From positions 1 through 6,490 of the forward strand of contig JAUWBL010000062.1 of assembly GCA_030601715.1 (NCBI GenBank): a stretch of 6,490 bases of DNA, given 5' to 3'. Shown piece after piece: positions 1-4,485 of this stretch. The number at the start of each line of letters is the position of its first letter. Position 1 is the stretch's first letter. The notes below the pieces were generated by a model. It was given only the letters and a program-made list of their open reading frames with translations, did not search any database and was not told the DNA's origin. This DNA comes from Candidatus Geothermarchaeota archaeon (GTDB lineage Archaea; Thermoproteota; Nitrososphaeria; Geothermarchaeales; JAUWBL01). Position numbers and translations under genes: made by a program.

Positions 1-1
1 C

Positions 2-328
2 GCAGACATGGCGCTGCTGGCGCCAGGAACATACAGCTTGGTCATCATCGGCGGAAGCGAACAGCTGGCTCGAAGATCCGTCTTCACCACAAGGTTCCGA
101 GTCATACCCCCCGTCGGTCCGGGCGGACCCCCGATCACACCAACAGACATCCCGCCTGGAGGAGTGGTTTCAGGAGAAACCTTCCAGGGCGCAGCCTTCG
201 CGGGACAAACCTACGACACAGACTTCCCAACAGTGTTCAGCGACCAGACAACGCTCGTGCTGGGCCTCGGCATAGTGGGCCTGATCATAGGCATAGCCGT
301 AGCCCTAGCCCTCAAGAGGTCGGAGTAG
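2..328 (+). CDS. C-terminal end of a secreted, membrane-anchored surface protein (partial)
   Basis: The reading frame is open to the left edge, so this is the 3' end of a longer gene; the ATG at 8 need not be its start. The first ~35 visible residues (GTYSLVIIGG, then TTRFRVIPP) look like the last strands of an Ig-like or other beta-sandwich domain. A Pro/Gly-rich linker follows (about residues 34-52 counted from the ATG), then a short polar stretch. The end is one hydrophobic helix (about 82-102) with a KRSE tail, the usual layout of an archaeal surface protein held by a C-terminal anchor with the basic residues inside the cell. No catalytic motif is visible. The surface location is inferred from this layout; the family is not recognised. 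A T-rich stretch follows the stop codon, so the gene probably ends its transcript here. Confidence 0.75.
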   Translation, partial: ADMALLAPGTYSLVIIGGSEQLARRSVFTTRFRVIPPVGPGGPPITPTDIPPGGVVSGETFQGAAFAGQTYDTDFPTVFSDQTTLVLGLGIVGLIIGIAVALALKRSE

Positions 329-349
329 CCTACTACCTACCGACCCCCC

Positions 350-370
350 TCTTTTCTTTTTTCCATCTTT
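350..370 (+). terminator. T-rich archaeal transcription terminator
   Basis: Twenty-two bases after the stop codon the plus strand reads TTTT, C, then six T, after a run of C. Archaeal RNA polymerase commonly stops at such T tracts without needing a hairpin. It fits the end of the surface-protein transcript and separates it from the next promoter. Confidence 0.6.
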
Positions 371-402
371 AGCTCCCAGCTCCGCGTCCGGACACATGCC
401 GC

Positions 403-414
403 GTTGGCGCCAAC
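403..414. promoter_or_regulatory. 12-bp perfect palindrome upstream of the TATA box, possible operator
   Basis: GTTGGCGCCAAC is a perfect 12-bp palindrome lying about 14 bp upstream of the TATA box of the following gene. That position suits a dimeric DNA-binding protein acting near the BRE/TATA region. No second copy was seen in the window. Function is inference. Confidence 0.3.
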
Positions 415-427
415 ACCCCCTCACTGC

Positions 428-436
428 AAAATATAT
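428..436 (+). promoter_or_regulatory. TATA box of the 192-residue membrane protein gene
   Basis: AAAATATAT is the best TATA-like sequence in the window. Transcription would start about 25 nt further on, near 457-463. This coincides with the GTG start codon at 463 and suggests a leaderless mRNA, a common arrangement in archaea. Confidence 0.6.
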
Positions 437-462
437 CGCGCTGATGACGAAGGTCTGATGCG

Positions 463-1041
463 GTGCTTGCTGCCTTGAGATGGGCTCTTGTCGGCCTTGC
501 ATTGGTCGCTACCGGCCTGTTGCTGTGGATAGCGAATCCGTACATCACCCCCCTCGTGATGCGTGGAGAAGAATCCAGGAGCCTCGAAGAAGGAATCCAG
601 CGCACCGTTGCCGTGCCCGTGATCCGGGGCGACATCCTCGAGTACGAGGTAATCGTTCGGGGGGGAGCCGGCGACATCAAGATCCAGGTTGAGATAGTCG
701 CAGTCGTTGCTGGTCTGAGCGAGGGCGGAGGGAGCTATGCAACCTACACCCAAGTTGTCGACGATCCCGGAGTCATAGAGAGCGGCCATCGAGGCGTCCT
801 GGAAGCAGACGCCGACGGACACTTCACCTTCTACCTAGACAACATGCACTCAGAACAGAGCAAGACCGTGACCCTGTGGTACCACTGGACGACGTCCGTT
901 TACATGTCCCAATTCACCACGGCCATGCGGAACCTCTCCCTGGTCTTCGGCCCAGGCATCGTCCTCCTCGGCCTTCTGCAACCAAGGACAGCCAAGGACC
1001 TCAGAGAAGGCCCACACACGGGTCACGAAGCTGGCCGTTGA
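463..1041 (+). CDS. membrane protein with two transmembrane segments and a beta-rich outer domain
   Basis: This 192-residue protein has a membrane helix near the N-terminus (about 6-24) and another near the C-terminus (about 155-173), then a charged cytoplasmic tail. Between them lie about 125 residues that appear to be mostly beta strands and would face outward. The pattern of that domain (GDILEYEVIVRG, then FTFYLDNMHSEQSKTVTLWY) resembles GOLD/emp24-like or jelly-roll beta sandwiches in which a charged or polar substitution is compensated at a membrane interface; this is a fold impression, not a family match. The GTG at 463 is the first start after an in-frame stop at 445-447 and sits where transcription should begin, so translation is probably leaderless. 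The nearby ATG at 458 is in another frame and soon stops. Function is unknown; an envelope role is inferred. Confidence 0.72.
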   Translation: MLAALRWALVGLALVATGLLLWIANPYITPLVMRGEESRSLEEGIQRTVAVPVIRGDILEYEVIVRGGAGDIKIQVEIVAVVAGLSEGGGSYATYTQVVDDPGVIESGHRGVLEADADGHFTFYLDNMHSEQSKTVTLWYHWTTSVYMSQFTTAMRNLSLVFGPGIVLLGLLQPRTAKDLREGPHTGHEAGR

Positions 1042-1124
1042 GGTGCACTAAGAGCCCACGATCCTGCCCAGTCCGCCGCCAGCCCCCCAGATCCACCTAG
1101 CCAGCCTGTCGTGCCCCCCACGGT

Positions 1125-1172
1125 TCACGCATCCAGACGAACTCATCTGTTCGTCGCCTCTCCTATGCGTGA
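1125..1172. repeat. 48-nt nested inverted repeat (two-part stem)
   Basis: The outer arms TCACGCAT (1125-1132) and ATGCGTGA (1165-1172) pair perfectly. Inside them GACGAAC (1136-1142) and GTTCGTC (1149-1155) also pair perfectly around a 6-nt loop. The two stems are joined by an asymmetric internal loop of 3 and 9 nt. Fifteen perfect pairs in 48 nt outside a coding region suggest an RNA structure or a protein-binding site. Confidence 0.45.
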
Positions 1173-1212
1173 GGGTCTGACCAACCGCGGGAGTCCCTGC
1201 GTCACTCTGGGG

Positions 1213-1219
1213 TTTAATA
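1213..1219 (+). promoter_or_regulatory. TATA-like box of the small membrane protein gene
   Basis: TTTAATA lies 31-37 nt before the TTG start codon at 1250. Expected transcription would begin near 1242, giving a leader of only a few bases. The match is fair rather than perfect. Confidence 0.45.
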
Positions 1220-1234
1220 CAGCTCCAAGGCGTG

Positions 1235-1249
1235 TTGCTCTGAGAGCAA
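1235..1249. promoter_or_regulatory. 15-bp palindrome overlapping the expected transcription start, possible operator
   Basis: TTGCTC and GAGCAA flank TGA, forming a perfect 6-bp inverted repeat that ends exactly at the base before the TTG start codon and covers the expected transcription start. A repressor bound here would block transcription; as RNA it could only form if transcription starts upstream of 1235. Confidence 0.35.
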
Positions 1250-1474
1250 TTGGGACGAGCAACCTCCTTCTCACTCATCGGCCTCATGGGCTTCTTCCTA
1301 GGATCCGGAATCTACGTCCTGCTCGCCATAGTCGGGCCGGAGATCCTCCAGCTACTCGCAAGCCTCCCACAGATTCTTCAGACCGTCATCCTCCCCATAG
1401 TGGCGGGGTTCGCCGGCTCCATGATAGCTGTCTTCGCAGCCTACCTGTGGTCGAGCTCCGAGTCCGGCTTCTAG
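1250..1474 (+). CDS. small two-helix membrane protein
   Basis: This 74-residue protein is almost entirely hydrophobic, with membrane helices at about 7-28 and 44-67, a short loop between them (PEILQLLASLPQILQ) and a serine-rich tail (SSSESGF). No known motif is visible and the family is not recognised. The TTG at 1250 is the first possible start after an in-frame stop at 1241-1243 and stands about 30 nt after a TATA-like box. The in-frame ATG at 1286 is an alternative, but it would remove the start of the first helix. Its stop codon overlaps the stop codon of the minus-strand regulator. It could be a small membrane partner of a larger protein, but nothing in the window identifies one. Confidence 0.6.
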   Translation: MGRATSFSLIGLMGFFLGSGIYVLLAIVGPEILQLLASLPQILQTVILPIVAGFAGSMIAVFAAYLWSSSESGF

Positions 1475-2736
1475 GCGGCTGCCGGCTGACCGTCGGGCCC
1501 GAACTTCTTGAGGAAGCTCCAGAAGCCTAGAGCCTTGTCGTAGACGATCGTGGTTATCTCCTCCCTCAGACCCTTCGCCTTGATGGCCTCCTGGATCATG
1601 AGGCTCCACATGTCGGGAGGAAAGGTCACGCCTGCCTCCACGGCCTCCCCCACCAGACCCAGGTCGTCGCCCACCTCGAACGTCAACACCTTCGAGCTCT
1701 CGTCGAAGGAAACCTTAGCTGAGTAGTCTCCGACCATCGAACCGATGGCGGCTATCCTCTCCACAGCCTGCTCCAATGGAAGCCCCGCGATGCGCACCAC
1801 GCTCTCCAACTCTCGCAGAAGGGCGTGCCCCATCCAGGAAGCAACTCCCGGGTCTCCCCCGTTGGCCATCTGAACGGTCAAGGAAGAGTACGCCCGGCTC
1901 ACCAGGTCGAAGAAAGCCCCCTTTCCGAGGCCGCTGGTGATTACCCACGGATCCTCCCCCTGACTCAAGAGAGTCAATATATCTTCGAATCTCAAGCTAT
2001 CCCCACGCGCCATTCCGATGACGCTGGAGGCAAGCGACGCCACCCCCGGCTCGATGAAATGCATCGCTCCCCCAGCGCCCACACCTTGGATGAATCCGGC
2101 CTCGTCATCCGCCACAAAGATGGAGAACTCGGGACCGCCCGTCGGTATCACCTCGATGTCGGCTACGTTGGAGAGCATACCCAGTGCCCTGACGTTCAGG
2201 TCACGAAGGGGAGCGCAGAAACGCATCCGAACGTCGTTCTTGTACAGCTTCTTCAAGAGGCCATAGTGCCGCTCGACGAGCTCAACGGAGCTCTCCACCG
2301 TCATGAGACCCTTCAAGCTCTCACGACAAGACTCCAAGACCTCGGTCAGCGTGTTGCCTGGGTTCTGAGAGATCTCCCAGAAGTTCATCGTCTTCCTCTC
2401 AATCTTGACCTTCCCTCTGGTGTACCTCTCTTCGAGGATCCCGACCGCATTCTCTATGCGGCTGACCTGGTCTCTCATCCGATCAAGCTTGCCTTGCAGG
2501 GTTCTCTTGGGAGGAAGGGCGATGTACCTGATGGGGTTCTTGTTGACGAGTCGAACCAACCCCTGCCTCTCCATTCTTCTCAGAACATAGTAGATCTTCT
2601 CCCTCGGGACAGGGCAGTGATTCGAGATATCCCTCGCGGTCGCCTCCCCTAGCTCCACGAGAGCGTTGTAGACCTCCGACTCATAACGGGTGAACCCGAG
2701 GCTAGCCAGGGCGCTGTTTACGGACTCTTTCTGCAT
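1471..2736 (-). CDS. TrmB-family transcriptional regulator with an extra C-terminal domain
   Basis: Taken from the ATG at 2736 the protein has 421 residues. Residues 1-75 form a winged helix typical of the TrmB sugar-regulator family: LGFTRYESEVYNALVELGEA is its first helical part, VPREKIYYVLRRMERQGLV holds the recognition helix, and the wing follows. Residues ~80-107 form a coiled coil for dimerisation, and ~118-260 resemble the TrmB middle/effector domain with its phospholipase D-like fold (VESSVELVERHYGLLKKL, then VRMRFCAP). Residues ~262-421 are an additional domain I cannot assign. The frame is open back to a GTG at 2826, but those 30 residues do not look like the family and the usual start is 10-15 residues before the LGFT/YE motif; GTG codons at 2748 and 2754 are also possible. 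It diverges from the cdv operon, so it could regulate that operon or itself, which is inference. Confidence 0.82.
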   Translation of the reverse strand: MQKESVNSALASLGFTRYESEVYNALVELGEATARDISNHCPVPREKIYYVLRRMERQGLVRLVNKNPIRYIALPPKRTLQGKLDRMRDQVSRIENAVGILEERYTRGKVKIERKTMNFWEISQNPGNTLTEVLESCRESLKGLMTVESSVELVERHYGLLKKLYKNDVRMRFCAPLRDLNVRALGMLSNVADIEVIPTGGPEFSIFVADDEAGFIQGVGAGGAMHFIEPGVASLASSVIGMARGDSLRFEDILTLLSQGEDPWVITSGLGKGAFFDLVSRAYSSLTVQMANGGDPGVASWMGHALLRELESVVRIAGLPLEQAVERIAAIGSMVGDYSAKVSFDESSKVLTFEVGDDLGLVGEAVEAGVTFPPDMWSLMIQEAIKAKGLREEITTIVYDKALGFWSFLKKFGPDGQPAAA

Positions 2737-2758
2737 CTCGAAAGACACCTTCACGGCC

Positions 2759-2768
2759 AGATACAACC
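2759..2768 (-). promoter_or_regulatory. weak TATA-like box of the TrmB-family gene
   Basis: Read on the minus strand this is GGTTGTATCT. Transcription would begin about 25 nt later, close to the ATG at 2736, supporting that start and a leaderless mRNA. The box is a weak match. A second A/T-rich box on the minus strand (CTTTATC, 2843-2849) could serve a longer transcript. Confidence 0.3.
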
Positions 2769-2790
2769 AACTCAGGGATGAAGGCGGACA

Positions 2791-2819
2791 GTGACTCCCA
2801 ACGTGTAACCCAGAGTCAC
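2791..2819. repeat. GTGACTC...GAGTCAC inverted repeat, copy 1 of a duplicated ~30-bp element
   Basis: GTGACTC (2791-2797) and GAGTCAC (2813-2819) form a perfect 7-bp inverted repeat with 15 bp between them, about two helical turns from centre to centre. It lies 55-83 bp upstream of the regulator start. TAACCCAGAGTCAC (2806-2819) recurs with one mismatch at 2975-2988, and GTGAC also recurs at matching distance, so the two sites are copies of one composite element. Probable operator; the bound protein is unknown. Confidence 0.45.
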
Positions 2820-2958
2820 AGACCACCTAGGCAAGATGCGAAGATAAAGCTTTCCAACTCAGATCGACCCCCATCGAGGAGTTGAAGCACCCCACAACCC
2901 GGCAGCGGACGGGCGAGACCAGAAACGGGCTCGTTCGGAGGAAAACAGGCAGGTCTAC

Positions 2959-2988
2959 GTGACCTCCGTGCGATTAACCCATAGTCAC
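2959..2988. repeat. copy 2 of the duplicated ~30-bp GTGAC element, upstream of the cdv operon
   Basis: GTGAC (2959-2963) and GTCAC (2984-2988) enclose a spacer whose right half, TAACCCATAG, matches copy 1 at 2806-2819 except for one base. The element is 30 bp against 29 bp in copy 1, so one base was gained or lost in the spacer. It lies 81-110 bp before the first cdv start codon, where an archaeal repressor or activator could control the operon. Confidence 0.42.
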
Positions 2989-3055
2989 GAAGCTTAGGGT
3001 TACAGCTGAGTTACTAACCGATCGCAGAACACCAGTCTAGAGTTACAGTCCAGAA

Positions 3056-3063
3056 AGGTGATT
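3056..3063 (+). promoter_or_regulatory. Shine-Dalgarno site of the first ESCRT-III gene
   Basis: AGGTGATT contains GGTGAT, complementary to the archaeal 16S rRNA 3' end, and stands 5-6 nt before the ATG at 3069. It is the best ribosome binding site in the window and fixes this start. Unlike the left-hand genes, this operon is therefore probably transcribed with a leader. Confidence 0.7.
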
Positions 3064-3068
3064 AGGAG

Positions 3069-3698
3069 ATGACCGAATTCGAGAAGGCTTGGGCCGGTAA
3101 GGACTCCGGAATCCAAGAGAAAGTGAAAGAAGCTCTGAAGCCGAAGACCCAGATAAGAGGCAGGATCGACGGGGCAGTGAGGGCTCTGGACCTCCAGAGC
3201 AGGAAGCTCGACATCGCCTTGGTGAGCCTCAAAGAGAAGGACAAACACTACTACAACAAGATCGTTGACGCCCTCAGGACCTATGATAGAAACAGGGCCA
3301 CGCTCTACGCCAACGAACTCGCCGAGGTAAGGAAGGCCCTCCGCTCCATAAACCAGGCCAAACTGGCCATAGAGCAGATCTCCCTCCGCCTCAGCACCGT
3401 CAAAGACATCGGAGACATAGCCGTCACACTGGCCCCCGCGATGTCGGTGCTGCGTTCCGTCAAAGGAAGCATATCTACCATACTGCCCCAGGCAGATGAG
3501 GAGTTTAGCAGCATCTCCGACCTCCTGAGCAGCATCCTTGTGGATGCCGGGCAAATGGGCGGCATAACCCTCAACTTCTCGTCGGCCAACGCTGAGGCAG
3601 AGAAGATTCTGGGCGAAGCCGAGGTCCAGGTCGAACAGGAGATGAAGGAGAAGCTTCCATCCGTTCCAACCGGAGAGACGGAAGAGATCCAGCTGTAG
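3069..3698 (+). CDS. cdvB: ESCRT-III family cell-division protein, CdvB-like
   Basis: This 209-residue protein has the ESCRT-III (Snf7-like) build: a short N-terminus (MTEFEKAWAGK) typical of archaeal CdvB, a long basic alpha1-alpha2 hairpin (about 17-105) that would bind membrane and neighbouring subunits, then alpha3-alpha4 (about 108-160) and an acidic C-terminal part with helix alpha5 (about 170-193). KLPSVP at 195-200 is a candidate MIM2-like motif for the MIT domain of CdvC. In Sulfolobus such proteins polymerise at mid-cell and constrict the division neck. The chain stops soon after the motif, so the C-terminal winged helix of Sulfolobus CdvB (about 261 residues) is absent; in length it is closer to CdvB1/CdvB2. 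It is the first gene of a cdv operon, 11 bp before cdvA. The identification rests on fold pattern and context together and is strong at family level; which CdvB paralogue it matches is open. Confidence 0.88.
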   Translation: MTEFEKAWAGKDSGIQEKVKEALKPKTQIRGRIDGAVRALDLQSRKLDIALVSLKEKDKHYYNKIVDALRTYDRNRATLYANELAEVRKALRSINQAKLAIEQISLRLSTVKDIGDIAVTLAPAMSVLRSVKGSISTILPQADEEFSSISDLLSSILVDAGQMGGITLNFSSANAEAEKILGEAEVQVEQEMKEKLPSVPTGETEEIQL

Positions 3699-3709
3699 AA
3701 GGGGCCAAG

Positions 3710-4462
3710 ATGTCGGTTCCGCCCCTACCCAAGCTCATCGGGAAGAGCGTCAAGGAAAGGTACGGAAGGTATCGAGGCACCGTCGTCGCCGTGGAAACCG
3801 ACGAGAACAACCAGCCCAAGGCGATAGTCTACGAGAACGGTGGGATCCTCGTGAGGAGCGACCCCTCCTGCTTCGAGATCAACGAAACCGAGGTTGAGAT
3901 CGCTCCTCCCATCGTGTACCAGGGGGAGAGGCTCTACCAGGAGATGTCCGTGTTCATGGTCAGGGAGGAAGCCCTCCTAAACCTCAGGAGCAAGGGAGTC
4001 GTCTCCGCCGAGGTGTATCGAGAGGTAGATGACGAGCTGGAGGACGCATACGAGATCCTCTTGCACAAGGGGGAGGAGACCGTTCGCAAGCTAGAGAAAA
4101 GGCTGAAGAACGTGGAGATACGAAGAGACTGGATCTACAGGCTGTTGATGAACCTGGAAGTGGTCAGGAGGATGAAGCTGACCAAGGAGAAGGATCACGC
4201 GACCGCCTATGAGAAACTTGAGAAGGAGCTGTTCACCGCCCTGAACGAAGCTGACGAAATCAAGAGACTGACGATAGACATCACATCGATGATGTCCAAC
4301 ATCCAGCAGATCAGGGAGCAGGACCAGCTTGAGCAGGCTCCTCTAGAAATCGTGCAGCCCAACGGGTCTCCCGAGCCCCCGAAGAAAAGCGGTGCTGAGA
4401 TCAGCAAACCCGAAGAAACGGTCGTCGAGGTAAAGAAGGAAACCAGCGTGGAGCTGGCTTAA
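3710..4462 (+). CDS. cdvA: cell-division protein CdvA
   Basis: This 250-residue protein opens with a PRC-barrel-like beta domain (about 5-65: LIGKSVKERYGRYRGTVVAV, then AIVYENGGILVRS). A long charged helical region follows, predicted as coiled coil (about 75-205), and then an acidic Pro/Lys-rich tail (about 206-250). That order and length are those of CdvA (238 residues in Sulfolobus acidocaldarius), the archaeal protein that assembles at the future division site, binds membrane and recruits ESCRT-III. The ATG lies 11 bp after the preceding stop with AAGGGG at 3699-3704 as ribosome binding site. In Sulfolobus the extreme C-terminus of CdvA binds the CdvB winged helix. Here the tail ends TVVEVKKETSVELA, which could form the same kind of strand, yet neither ESCRT-III protein nearby has a winged helix. 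Its place between two ESCRT-III genes supports the call. Confidence 0.9.
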   Translation: MSVPPLPKLIGKSVKERYGRYRGTVVAVETDENNQPKAIVYENGGILVRSDPSCFEINETEVEIAPPIVYQGERLYQEMSVFMVREEALLNLRSKGVVSAEVYREVDDELEDAYEILLHKGEETVRKLEKRLKNVEIRRDWIYRLLMNLEVVRRMKLTKEKDHATAYEKLEKELFTALNEADEIKRLTIDITSMMSNIQQIREQDQLEQAPLEIVQPNGSPEPPKKSGAEISKPEETVVEVKKETSVELA

Positions 4463-4485
4463 GCCACCTTCAGGGGTGAGCGGCC

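Larger units (their letters stand above)
1042..1249. other. 208-bp intergenic region with inverted repeats
   Basis: No credible gene lies here. The first ~80 bases are C-rich without a T tract. A nested inverted repeat covers 1125-1172, a shorter imperfect hairpin lies at about 1187-1201, a TATA-like box at 1213-1219 and a 15-bp palindrome at 1235-1249. It may be a regulatory region for the small downstream gene or may encode a structured RNA. Confidence 0.5.
2827..3068. other. divergent promoter region between the TrmB-family gene and the cdv operon
   Basis: This stretch holds no supported gene. Together with 2737-2826 it forms a divergent control region of about 330 bp. It contains copy 2 of the GTGAC element, three G(G/A)GTTAC repeats, and the Shine-Dalgarno site of the first cdv gene. 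No strong TATA box is evident on the plus strand; CGATTAACCC (2971-2980) and AGTTACTAAC (3009-3018) are weak candidates. Confidence 0.5.

Noticed and set aside
442..458. TGATGA and CTGA resembling C and D boxes of an archaeal guide RNA
   Set aside because: The two boxes are only 7 nt apart, far too close for a C/D RNA with guide regions, and they overlap the promoter and start of the next gene.
1111..1530. 139-codon plus-strand frame across the intergenic region and the small membrane gene
   Set aside because: It runs out of frame through the hydrophobic 74-residue gene and into the antisense of the regulator; the composition is R/P/H-rich shadow-like.
1825..2652. 275-codon open frame on the plus strand, opposite the regulator gene
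   Set aside because: It lies entirely antisense to the TrmB-family gene, whose protein has recognisable domains. The translation is rich in R, P, H and L without any domain pattern, as expected from GC-rich codon structure.
3000..3554. 184-codon open frame on the minus strand opposite the first ESCRT-III gene
   Set aside because: It is the antisense of a well-supported cdv gene and overlaps its promoter and Shine-Dalgarno site; the translation has no recognisable features.
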